From positions 380,652-419,056 of the forward strand of contig BJOX01000176.1 in assembly GCA_009731375.1 (NCBI GenBank): 38,405 nt of DNA, in the 5' to 3' direction. Below are positions 18,298 to 28,063 of the stretch, piece by piece. Each line of letters starts with the position of its first letter. The first letter of the stretch is position 1. A program made the position numbers and the translations under genes. Under the pieces are notes generated by a model. That model was not told the origin of the DNA. It saw only the letters and a list, made by a program, of their open reading frames with translations, and did no database searches. This DNA comes from Paulinella micropora (lineage: Eukaryota > Cercozoa > Imbricatea > Euglyphida).

Positions 18298-19944
18298 CCG
18301 GGTCGCCGTGAAGGCAGAAGTCCCGTAATGGTTTGACGAAGTCCTGGAAGTTCGGGATAAATTCCGAGTACACCTGTGCCATACAGAGGAAGGAGTGCAG
18401 CGCTGTGAGTGTGTTTGGGCGTGGAAGGGAACGGATAGCGTCCCGCTTCTCCGGCTTCAACACTATTACCCATCCTTGACTCTGTACCCTAGATAATCGA
18501 TGTGGTCCTTAGCGAACGAACACTTCTCTAGGTTCAACCTGAGGCCGAAGGCTTCTAGGCGTCTCAAGATGTCCGACACGTGAGCCAGGTGCTCCGCTTC
18601 TGTCTTTGAATAAATAACGATATCATCGATGTAACAAAAGCTATACTGGTTAGTATGTCCGTAAGTTTCGGTGAACTTCGGATCACCGTACTTCGGGTCG
18701 GACAGAGCTTGATTCATGCAATCCTGAAAGATAGCCGGGGCGGTTTTCAATCCCATCGGGAGGACTGTCCACTGGTACAGTCTCCCGCCGACGGCGAAGG
18801 CCGTCAGTGCCCGACTCTCCACATCCAAAGGGATGTTCCAGAATCCATTCTTCAAGTCTAGCTTTGTAAAGAACTTAGCATCCTGGAGTCGATTGAGGCC
18901 ATCCCGCATACGGGGTATTGGTGTCTCAACGCTCTTGATGATCTTATTGAGCCTCGTGTCATTGATGCAAAATCGTTGCTTGCCATCCGGCTTTGGCGCA
19001 AGCCGAACCGGTGATCGGTACTCCGACCATGACGGTTCTATAAGCCGTTTAGCCAACATATCTTGGATCATTTCCTCGCAGATCTGCTCCTCCTTGTAAC
19101 TGAGGCGCGATCCGCGGAGACGAGGCATCATCTGTCCCACTTGTCGCTCTATCTTAGCAGCAGTGTGCGTCACGCCGCCGGCTACAAGGGGTCCAAAAAG
19201 TGTCTTATTCTTCAGAAACTGAGCCTTGAGATCCCGAACAAAGTCTGGTGACCCTGACTGTCGCGCCACGACTTCGTCGATCATCTCTTCGACCGGTTTC
19301 TGGTCTCTCGGGTCATCCGGGTACTCTAAGATGGAGTCCGGATCCTCAACCTCATCCTTCGCGTCCCTGCCTGGGTATCGCGTGGTGGACTGGTTGTCCC
19401 ATGTTGCAAATTCCTGAAGTTCTACTAACATATCGGCGTATTGTTTCGCTGCCGACTTGTGAAAGAACCCCAGAAAGATCTGAAAGGCAATCTCCCGCAT
19501 GTCATCCACCTTTCGGGTCAGTAGTATGGTACTGTATGCCAGACCATCCTGCCTTGATCCTAATCGGAATACCATGAGTGGTTTAGCCTGTCGACTAGGT
19601 ATCGGTATTGGGTCATCGACCACCCTATCCAAGACATCCCTCCACCACATCACGGTGGGGTGTATCGGGAGTATAATGGTGATGTCTTCGCCCCGATCCA
19701 ACCTGTCAGCCAGGAGTTTCGGCACCTTCGATAGGTTCTCGGGCTGTATGGGCTCCGATCCCTTATACCATAGTTTTAACTTTTCCATCACATTATCGTC
19801 CTCTGTGAGGCGTTTAGATGCATATGCATGGAAAACCAAGCTCGATTTGACCCTTATGAATTCATGAGGCCGTTTCTGCCCTCCCCAATATAGGTAGGTT
19901 TGGTCAAAGCCGTGCCATGATTCATCCTGCTTCCGCAGCAGCAA
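18188..19944 (-). pseudogene. E2 reverse transcriptase, frameshifted at the C-terminus
   Basis: The long frame 18466-19944 (492 codons) holds an N-terminal extension shared with E3 and then the RT proper. Its landmarks are RSPVRLAPKPDGKQRFCIND, the first catalytic Asp in FFTKLDLKNGFWNIPL, YQWTVLPMGLKTAPAIFQ, and the YIDD box in FCYIDDIVIYSK, followed by the thumb (LNLEKCSFAKDHIDYLGYRV). It stops at 18466. The connection region (LHSFLCMAQVYSEFIPNF) resumes in the frame 18188-18463 and then passes by another indel to RNase H. All RT catalytic residues remain, so the gene decayed by indels, not active-site change. Confidence 0.88.
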
Positions 19945-20514
19945 GTTTGGGCCTCGCGCTCAGAGCCCGCCCATGGGCCGGTCAGCTCCGGGACATAAAC
20001 ATTCGTGTATACCCATGCTGTGCCAGCGGGCGTAACACGCTGCTGTGTCCGTATATCATGCGGTATGGAGGGTGCGGGTGGGATCAAGGTCACCTGCGCT
20101 CTCCCCCTATACGGGTGATCTATCGGACGTTCTGGACTAGGGTTAAGTATGGGGTATTCCGCCACATGTCGGCCCCTTCCATACTTAATAACATCCTGCC
20201 CTAATAAAAGCTGAGCTTCCATCATCTTCAGATCAGGTTTACCCAGCACTATTGTTCCCGGGAAATCTGGCACCACCAATACGTGTATTGTGTATGTCAT
20301 GCCCGTCGGGAATTCCACCGTCAACGGTATACGACCAATGATCGCACTCCTTCCATCGTTGGCACCCCGGGTATATCCGAGCTTCCCTTCGCGCGTGAAA
20401 TCGAATAACTTTCCGAATTTATCTATAAATCTTTTACCCGCGAAGGTGATTTGTGCCATGCTATCGTTACCGGTGTCCAGGTGGGCGTTGAGCTCCCGCC
20501 AAAAATAGACGGGT
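19854..20514 (-). pseudogene. E2 aspartic protease (retropepsin-like)
   Basis: The minus strand reads LNAHLDTGNDSMAQITFAGK from about 20493 downward, giving an active-site DTG followed by NDSMA. The fold continues with GRIPLTVEFPTGMTY, IHVLVVPDFPGTIVLGKPDL (the Leu-Gly of the second conserved retropepsin motif) and a final strand. It then runs on as a linker to the RT frame, ending at 19854. The frame changes just before the DTG, near 20505, where YTRLFL would otherwise lead in. The enzyme would cleave the Gag-Pol precursor. The DTG is intact here but reads KVG in the E3 homologue. Confidence 0.72.
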
Positions 20515-21812
20515 GTAGCTCACGTCCCTTGCCTCCGCTGCAGGGAGGTCCTGGGGTTCGGCTGTCGACATGAGGGCTTGTTGCAGTTCCATCTCAGCAT
20601 ACCTGCGTGCCATCCGGCGTTGTGCATCGCCAAGCTTGTCCGGGTCCACCAAGGGTATTAGTCCCATCTGGCTTACGACCGCCGGAGCAACGCGTGGGCC
20701 ATCCCGTGGGCCCGGGGGCACTACAGGATTCTGTGCTGTGAATGGTGATGCAGTATACATGTTGTCTGTGTGTGGGGGAATGCATGGTCAATATGCGGTA
20801 TATTCGGGTGATTAATATCGGAACCGGCCACCGTTCCCGGGGCTAGTCGAACACCACGACCGAGCAAAGACCGTTGAGGTGCTATTTGTTGTTTTGCCCT
20901 GGCTTTAATGTTAATGACCTTGTTCTCAAAAAGGGCTGTTTTCTGTAGTGAGGCGACTGGGATGGAACCTGCCTTGCTTACGCAGGTGTCCGCTGTGCGG
21001 ACACGGCAACTCAGCCCGTCCATTTTGCCATCATCCTCACTAGCCGCCTGTGCGACATCGTCTTCGGGTGGAGATGGGTGAGGGTCCGCCTGTACATTGT
21101 TGCGGAAGGTCGTCACCTCAGGTGAAGGTGGACGGCCACGACTACTGTTGTGCCCCTCTGTTATCTCTTCGCTCACCCCTGCCGTAGCAGTACTATTGAC
21201 TGTGATCGAGGGGTCTGTGACCCCCGCAATACTATCTACTTGCGGTGTAGAAGGGAGCACAGCAACCCTAGCCGTCGGTGACTCGATACTGACTTGCGTC
21301 ACCTGACCTGGCGTTGGTGTAGCCTCCATTCTTACTGTCTTATCTACTACTGGTGCGGGTGGGGACACAGCAACCCTAGCCGTCGGTGACTCGATATCGG
21401 CTTGTGTCACCTGACCTGGCGTTGGTGTGGCCTCCATTACCATCACCCTATTTGCCAGTGTTTCTGTCACTACTGCGCCTGTCCCGACAACTAGTCCATC
21501 ACCCTCTGCGGTGGCTATCGTTTCCAACGGGTGTGCAAAACGCACCCGCTTACGTGCCCCGGGGTGTTTCCTTTCCGTTGATTGTCTAGGACTTGAGTTT
21601 GCGCTTCTTGTAGGACTTGTGTCCTGCTGGCTGGCCTTGGCCTGCACAACACATGTGACGTGTTGCTTGCGTTTGCGTTTGCGTTTGCGTGCTGTGGGCT
21701 TACCCATCTGGCTCAGGAGTGACTCCTGCCCGGGCATGTATGCCGCGAACTTGTCCGCCGCCGGGTATTGGCTCTTGAGCATTTGGCTTCCGCATCGAAG
21801 GCGGCGCACCAA
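20467..21812 (-). pseudogene. E2 Gag-Pol linker, low complexity with a 36-residue tandem repeat
   Basis: The frame 20721-21812 begins at the end of the Gag finger region. It passes a basic cluster (ARKRKRKRKQ, a possible nuclear-localisation signal) and then a Thr/Pro/Val-rich region with two tandem copies of a 36-residue unit (MEATPTPGQVTQ...IESPTARVAV; nucleotides 21222-21437). Reading then shifts to the frame 20467-20760, with a Pro-rich start and an Ala/Glu/Arg-rich helix (GDAQRRMARRYAEMELQQAL), which leads up to the protease. No catalytic domain is present. The region is probably a flexible spacer and is broken by frameshifts. Confidence 0.5.
21222..21437 (-). repeat. 108-bp tandem duplication within the E2 linker
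   Basis: Two adjacent copies, each starting at a CAT (Met codon on the minus strand at 21437 and 21329), encode the 36-residue MEATPTPGQVTQ unit. The period is a multiple of three, consistent with duplication while the frame was translated. Confidence 0.9.
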
Positions 21813-22630
21813 CTTGCCACGTGCCCGTTTGGCATCAGAGAGACCCGTCCGTGTTCATCAACGTCCGGGAATGGCAAGTTCATGTGTGCCAGCTGTTTCG
21901 GGCAGGGCACCCAATCGCCATCTTCCGGCCTTTTGACCTTCGACTCTCCCGCCTTGTATCGGCGTATGTACCGTCTCATCGCTATTGGGTGCTGCGGGGT
22001 GCCCGGGAATGTGTGCCATCGCTGACACGACTTTCCCATGAGGCAGGGCCATACCCAAAATCGACGTTCTGGTAAGCAGTTAAAAGCCAGTGCGTGATGA
22101 AAGTAATCACACAAAGTATTAGACTTGACCGTTGGCGGGTTGCCAAGGTCGTCTAACCTCTGTATCCCGTACGGACAATGAGCCGGACCAGGATCGATGG
22201 CTAATGAGCTGAGAGGTTGATTGGTTTGCCGTGGGATCGTACGTGTTTTCTTTTTCTTTGTCGCCGGCTGACGGGGCGGCGGGGCCCCTTGTGTCTGGCT
22301 AACCGGCGGTGGTGTGGGAGGTAACATGGGAGGTGGTAAGGGCGGTGGTGAGTAGATGGGCATGGTAAACTGTGGTGCTTGGTAAGTATGAGGTGGTGAT
22401 GTCAAGCCCACCGGTGGTGGAGAATGAAATCCCGAAATGGATTGTTGGGCATATGGGTTACCCCCCGCTGGAGAAGATGTAGATGCGTATGGGTTTGGAG
22501 AATGTCGCGGCCCCTGGCCCCAATACAGGTTCGAGGAGCTCGATGAACTCGACGACGATGACCAGTATGGGTTAGGTGAACTCGAGGGGGATCTCTGATA
22601 GGAGCTGGACCCCGTATAAGAGTGGTCTCC
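21713..22630 (-). pseudogene. E2 Gag C-terminal part: Ser/Pro/Tyr-rich region and CCCH-like finger
   Basis: The minus frame continues directly after an in-frame TAG at 22631-22633. It reads GDHSYTGSSSYQRSPSS, a poly-Ser and NPY-rich stretch, a Pro-rich stretch (PPPLPPPMLPPTPPP) and a basic patch (KKKKTRTIPR). A Cys/His finger follows: C-x10-C-x5-C-x3-H (NCLPERRFWVWPC, LMGKSC, QRWH). Similar CCCH spacings occur in the DIRS-like and E3 Gags. Binding of genomic RNA is the expected role. After the finger the sequence continues to DEHGRVSLMPNGHVASWC, and the frame stops at 21713. Confidence 0.6.
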
Positions 22631-24639
22631 CTATGAGGTGGATGTGACGAAGGACAGTATGTCGAACTGTGGTTCGTTTGCCTTGGCCTGATGATCAGGC
22701 AACGACAATCCTACAGCCTGCATGGCCTGCACCAAGATGTTTGCCCGCCGCATACGTTCGTCCTTGTTCGATTTAGAGCCGAAGATCTTCTTCACAAAAG
22801 TTGCATCCCACGCGGATACTTCGACCAATCGGTCAACGCAAAAATTCTGAAGCGAGAATGCGCGGTCATCGGCATCCTGTGCCTGTGACAAGACGTTGCG
22901 AATGTATCTTTCCCCGTTGTTCGGCCCTTGGTGGTCGTTGCTCTAGCGATGCCCTTAAGGACTGCCACCAGTAACATCGCCAAATCCGCACGAACAAGGG
23001 GCGTGATCATCGGCTTCCCACATACGTTGTGCCATTGCCGACACCAGGTCGGCGACGATAACAGGGTCGCACATGAAACCCCAGTTGGCTCCCTTTACAA
23101 ATTGTTCGAGCAGGTAATGAGGTCGCCCGGGAGGCTTCAATTGTCCCCCTTGAATCAATCGGCCCGCTTCCTCATCCCATTGTGGCCACTTGTGCGTTAA
23201 CAAGTATTGGGACGCCCAACAACTAGCTTTGTTGGCTAATATCTGTTTAGTGTCAGCAGCGGTTAGACTGAACTGTCCAATCATGCTGTCTAGACACTTA
23301 TAGCCCAACAAAAGCAAGATGCCTTCGCCATAATCAATATTGACTTATACTTGCCATAGTCAAAAGTTGTGGCCTTGTCGAGCCGAGTCAGAGCTCGTTC
23401 GACCAGTTTGTCGTTCGCTTTCTTTTGTTCTTCCGTGGTGTTTGAAGGTCGGTTGTGTCCGCCACCCCCCTGGTTTCCCTGGGGCGGGACAACTACCGTC
23501 TTGTGAAAGAAGACGAATGTCGTTCCCTCTGGGACGACGGTTGCTCTGCCATCATTGCCATATGTGACATGAACCTGGTTCGCTAGGCGAATTCGAAGGA
23601 TGTCACTGATGGTCTGTGCTACTAGCTCGCACATAGCGAGGAAGTTGCACCAGTAGAGTTTAACCGCCGGATGGGGAGCGATTTTCTTTTCCACCGCCTT
23701 ACCACCTCTAATAGCCTTTTCAAACACCATGTTGGCCTTGAAGTATTTGAACTTCGTTGCCATCCTACTCACCCATGTCCACTGATGCTGTTCGATTGTA
23801 TCAAGCAGCTCGTTAAGGGTGTCCCGGGCTTGGGCAGCTGCTGTTGAATCGTCCTCAGAGGGGAGAAGCTGTTTCTTCCAGGTCTTGTGCTCTGTGAGGG
23901 TGAGATTCCAAATTGCAACCGCAGCACTCAGGTTTCGTGCTGAAACTATATTCCAAGCTTGTATCTCCGAGATAAACACCAGCAACCCTGCCGAGTTGGG
24001 CCACTTTGTGTCTGTAGCTAGTTCTTTATCTGGGTCCTGTGTGAAAGGAAAAGTGAGAGAGGGTTGCAGATCCTTTTTCTCGACGAATAAGGTATTCAGC
24101 AGAGCTGGGTACCTTTGGTGGTTTATCTGCCACGCTTCGTCTGATAAGGAGTCACGCACGGTTGCTAGAACCCTGTAGAGGTCCATAACATGATGTATGG
24201 TAGCGGTACCATTTGCAGTAAGGCTCGGATTGAACAAATGCATTAGTCCAATAGCCCCTTGCATCGAGGGTTCCTTGAACATACACCTGTACCAAGTTGC
24301 ATCCTCGTACATATTATTCGGGAAAAGATGCATCGAGTTGTCGTTTGGGTTTGTCCCATGTTCCTCGTCATCTAGAGGGTTGCCTGGCCATCCCTCGGCT
24401 GGGCCTCGGTATCGGTCCAGCACTACCTTCGTTTGAATTGCACGAGCCGGAATTACCAACCCATTGTCGGGCCCTCTCCATGGGAAGCGAGGGACAAGTT
24501 CCTCCTGTGCTCGTCCTCCTCCCCTTGCGGGAGTGGTAAAACCGCCGCCTGTGGCGGGCGTGTCGTTACCGTCTGCTTTGTCAGACATGTCGAGTTTTAT
24601 AGCGATGGATGATCTCGTTTTAGAGCCTATCCACGCCAT
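22631..24639 (-). pseudogene. E2 Gag, N-terminal and capsid-like part, frameshifted
   Basis: The frame 23290-24639 (449 codons) opens with a hydrophilic Gly/Thr/Asp-rich N-terminus and continues as a mainly helical region rich in Trp and Leu. The likely start is either the first Met or MSDKADGND (residue 18). An indel near 23330 moves reading to the frame 22955-23317 (GYKCLDSMIGQFSLTAADTK). A second, near 22900-22960, moves it to 22631-22891 (MSQAQDADDRAFSLQNFCVD), which ends in FVTSTS and TAG. I recognise no named Gag family. The assignment rests on position between leader and protease, length, and the following CCCH finger. Confidence 0.65.
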
Positions 24640-26200
24640 GTTCAGTGTGCCCCTGAAGGGTTGAAACGAGATGGAGTCGTATGTTCTCGTGTTGTGTAAG
24701 TGTGCTGTTGTGTTTGTCCTTTGTTGTCGTCAATGCTTGTGTCAAGCACGATGTTATACAACACGACAACCAACTCACACCCAACACAACAATCAACAAA
24801 TAACAGTCAAGGAATTGGTGGACTCACCCTCCCCCTCTGTCGGGGGAAGCCTTGCTGTTCCTTCTGCCAAGCCAGACGATGTGTTCGTGTGCACCCTGAC
24901 AAAGTACACCACACTTGTGCTTCACAAACAAGTCGGTTAGCAACCTTACTCCACCCTCGTGCGTACACAATCAAGAATCGTTCAACAAGGTTTTCAATGA
25001 TCCTTTCTGGGCTCAGCCCAATAGGTCACTGTTATTGTCCTTTTGTGAAAGAACCTTACCCAACTCAAAAACCAACCGAAGCTTTGCATTTTTGAGTTAG
25101 GGGGGGGTGTGTTTGTGAGTGTTCTCGTGTGTGTGTGTATGTGTTTGTGTGTACCGAGTGCTGCTGACTCTTCACACAACAACGGCTGATGCCTTGTGAG
25201 TTGCTCGGTGTCCGAATTTTGTTCTTGGTGACCTATTTGACACCACACACACGTTGTTAGTGCTTGGGTGTGATGTGAGGTGTGTGTCTCGTCTGTGTGT
25301 CTACGAGAGTGTGTATGCCTGTGTGTGTACCGAGTGCTGGTGACTCTTCACACACTTGTAGTTGATGTCTTGGGAGCTGCTCGGTATCAGAGTTCTTGTC
25401 CTTGCTGACCTTGGTGACACCACACAACACGTTTGGAGTGTTTGAGTGTGATGTGGGGTGTGTGTTTCGTGTTTGTGAACAAAAATGAAAATTGTTCCCA
25501 AAACACACTCCTTTTTCGCCTCCCTGTCTTCAATTTACTCTCAATTCCCCCGGCCTATGTCTTAATAGACTGGCCTACCACCCCTTTGAGAGATGGCTAC
25601 CTTCTTTGGTGTGGGATGGGTGTTGTTTGTATAAACAGGTTTTATGCCAAAAGAATAGGATTCTGTATGTGTGTTGTTTGTTTGTTTTTCTTCTGCCTCT
25701 TTGCGCGTGTTGGCGTGTCAACAACGTTTGTGTGTGTTACGTGTTAAACAAGAGTTAGAGCGTGTAATTGTTGGTTATTCTCCTCGTGAGGAGTATGTGT
25801 AGGTATACGTGTAGAAGTGTTGACAGAACTGATAGGAGGGTGTTTTCCTTCTCCTTGTGTGTGTTTGTTAAGCACTCCTCTGGCTCGTCAATGTGTCGAC
25901 AATCACACCAGTGAGGCCCCTAATGTTTCTGTCCCACTAAGTACACTTTCTATGCACCCTACACACTCCAAACACACTGCCTGAGGTGTCAAAATCGTAC
26001 ACACAACGAGTGTCTTGTCGTGCCGCTTTATGGGCCTCTGCGCAAGATTTCACTGTTGTTTTCAGTTGTGCATTGCAAGCTGCTAACACCTCCCCAACTC
26101 CTTTCCTCCACTCCTCCACTACCTTTCCTTCTTTCTTTGCTTAGGGGAGTGGCTATTTTTCAAACGGTGCTGAATTGAAATTTGGAGGATATAAAAATCT
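24640..26200 (-). other. E2 5' leader, GT/CA-rich
   Basis: About 1.56 kb lie between the primer-binding site and gag, with no supported gene. It contains a diverged tandem duplication (offset 176 bp, about 25135-25475) and many GTGTGT runs. A packaging signal would be expected here, but none can be pointed to. Confidence 0.55.
25135..25480. repeat. Diverged 176-bp tandem duplication in the E2 leader
   Basis: TGTGTGTACCGAGTGCTG and the following roughly 140 bp at 25147 recur at 25323. Shared blocks include ACTCTTCACAC, GACACCACAC, and GTGTGATGTG with GTGTGTGT. Confidence 0.75.
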
Positions 26201-26214
26201 AGGCTGGGACTCCA
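26201..26214 (-). other. E2 primer-binding site (putative)
   Basis: Four bases after the 5' LTR the minus strand reads TGGAGTCCCAGCCT. It begins with TGG, as expected for pairing with a tRNA CCA end. The first eight bases are identical to the E3 site, which suggests the same tRNA primer. The tRNA is not identified. Confidence 0.65.
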
Positions 26215-26218
26215 CTTT

Positions 26219-26610
26219 TGTCGGTTATAATCAAAAGATATTATTATTGTAAGCCGGTATATTAATCCTTCCAATTCCTCTGCACTCTGAAAATAACCTA
26301 ATCTTCCTCCTCTGCAAAGAGAGCCTCGGAAACCAGTATGGCGGAAAATGTAGGAGACTGTCAGAGCCAAGCAACAAAAAAGGGAAAAAGAGAGGCATTT
26401 CCCAGTGTCACCCCTAACGATAATATATACGGCTTAAAAAAGTAGTACCGGTTATCATCGGAATCATAATATTATCGTGACTTTCAACCGGCTCAAACGT
26501 ATATAAATAAAAACGGATATAACTAAATCTTAAAGAGATATAGCTCTTCTATACATCACTGTGTATAGGGGTATAAGAAAAGGTCGCATATTTACCTATC
26601 TGCGCCTACA
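26219..26610 (-). repeat. E2 5' LTR (392 bp)
   Basis: Direct copy of 10618-10998. The sense strand starts TGTAGGCGCAG and ends ATAACCGACA. A TATA-like TTTATATACG lies in the middle. Divergence from the other LTR places this insertion well before E3. Confidence 0.9.
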
Positions 26611-26982
26611 CCTCAGTCTTCATATCGTTAGTAAGAGTTATGATGAGTCTGTTTATTAAATATCCTACTATCGTGATTGAACAGTCTTCCCATCATAACA
26701 ACAAGCTGAAAATACCACTATCTCTCTCTCTCAACAAAACCATACCTCTTGCATCCCTGCATGCCCCTATCTATATCTCTATATCTCTTGCATCTCTGCA
26801 TGCCCCTGTACGTCTGTTGACCCAAACAAACATCCACACCTCATGAAACCCCGCATTTCCCCACCTTGAGCTGTGAGCTGTCAATCCCCAAAACCCTTCT
26901 ATCACAGCAACCCAGGCCCCCCTACAAAACAGCTCATGAGTAACCCACTGCACCAGCCCGAGAAAACCATTGCTTCTAACTG
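26611..26982. other. Interior of the inverted-repeat element, left part (with inner TIR 26611-26675)
   Basis: The first 65 bp (CCTCAGTCTTCATATCGTTA...TTTATTAAATATCCTAC) complete the left terminal inverted repeat. The rest is unique sequence with a short CT-rich run and a 30-bp near-duplicate (CTCTTGCATCCCTGCATGCC and CTCTTGCATCTCTGCATGCC, near 26747 and 26785). No gene is seen. The last four bases, ACTG, are the E3 target duplication. Confidence 0.6.
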
Positions 26983-27219
26983 TGTAATGCCCCCAACGAT
27001 AGCTCGTAAAAAGTCGGTAATACAACCAAACACAGTCCTCAAGAATGAGAATGATGTCTCGTTATATTAGCTCAGTGAAGCCAAAAAGGAAAACGGCAAC
27101 AGACCAGGAATAAAATGGCATCAGGTCCAATCCGGACAAATAATACTGAAAAACAAGCTGGTGCACCTGTCACCAGGAAAAGGTACTTTTTACCGGCTAT
27201 CCGGGGGGTGATGCCTACA
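26983..27219 (-). repeat. E3 3' LTR (237 bp)
   Basis: On the plus strand it reads TGTAATGCCCCCAACGATAG through to GGTGATGCCTACA, and it matches 37361-37596 except for one extra G. Flanked on its outer side by the target duplication ACTG. Confidence 0.95.
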
Positions 27220-27222
27220 GTA

Positions 27223-27231
27223 CCCCCTCCC
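27223..27231 (-). other. E3 polypurine tract
   Basis: The minus strand reads GGGAGGGGG, then TAC, then the 3' LTR start TGTAGGC. It corresponds to the E2 tract at 11001-11011. Confidence 0.75.
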
Positions 27232-28063
27232 GATTTTATGACGGAAATAGCATTTTCGTCATACACCTTCTGATTTCTTTCTGCAAATAGTATGCGCTAT
27301 GGAGTCATGCCACACAGCGCATCGACCCACGGATAGACGCTAAAAGACGATAAATATATCCTCATACGGCACGTCAAAGCGGATTCTCTAGCCTTTCTTG
27401 TAAATTTTGAACTCCTTCCCCTCAATTTTTTTTTTTTTTTTTTTTTTTTTTCGGCAGTATGTCAAGAACAAACGTACAATTAATAAAAAAATACAAGCAA
27501 CGTGGTGCTGTAGTACGATTCCCCCTTTGATCTCCTTCTTCTTCTTATCATTATCATTATTATTATTATTATTCACAGGGAGATCGTAAGTACATTGTCT
27601 TTTTTAATGACATACCCTTGTATAAGGCGGATATCCTATGATATAGTATTAGGGGGCCAGTCCTAATAGCTATATCCGAAGTCGAGGTGTATGTACCCGA
27701 CCCTGCGATATACCGACACAAGTAGAGATTGACCGTGCTCAGGTACGACAGTATATAATCTATCGTAAAAAATAATTTAATGAAAGTTTCAGAGAACATT
27801 TCATTTTCGAGAACATCATCCCAGGACTTGGAAAGGGTCATACCCGGGAACACCATCGCTCAATACACTAGCGATCCCCGTATACGGTGTAGTATCATCG
27901 TCGATCGACCTTTCGCACTCGTATGTTGCGATCGAATGCCAAGTTATATCACTGAGTCTTTTTAATATTCATATTGATAACTGATGATGCATGATCAAAT
28001 CATGATACGCCGTGGGCAATCAATCAGTTTATTTGAGACGCATAAAGAAAAATAGTTTCTTTG
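27232..28063 (-). other. E3 3' untranslated stretch
   Basis: About 830 bp between the pol stop and the polypurine tract with no supported gene. It holds a 26-base T run at 27426-27451 (poly-A on the element's sense strand) and a short ATT microsatellite at 27548-27572. A 95-codon minus-strand frame at 27569-27856 has no recognisable content. Confidence 0.6.
27426..27451 (-). repeat. 26-base homopolymer (poly-A on the E3 sense strand)
   Basis: An unbroken T run on the plus strand within the E3 3' untranslated region. Confidence 0.97.

Larger units (their letters stand above)
10618..26610 (-). mobile_element. E2: Ty3/Gypsy-like LTR retrotransposon, old, with an extra third ORF
   Basis: Direct repeats at 10618-10998 and 26219-26610 (about 95% identical, with several small indels) are its LTRs. 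On the minus strand they begin TGTAGGCGC and end CCGACA. A primer-binding site (26201-26214) follows the 5' LTR, and a G-rich polypurine tract (11001-11011) precedes the 3' LTR. The internal order on the minus strand is gag (24639-21713), a low-complexity linker, protease, RT, RNase H, integrase, a conserved C-terminal domain (ending at 15224), and then a third ORF (14582-11804). RT before integrase gives the Ty3/Gypsy order. More than ten frameshifts and three in-frame TAG codons show it is dead. No clean target duplication is seen. At 16 kb it is long for the group, mainly because of the third ORF and the long leader. Confidence 0.9.

Noticed and set aside
21713-21936. Plus-strand frames opposite the E2 gag-pol linker
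   Set aside because: They are antisense shadows of the low-complexity minus-strand coding sequence.
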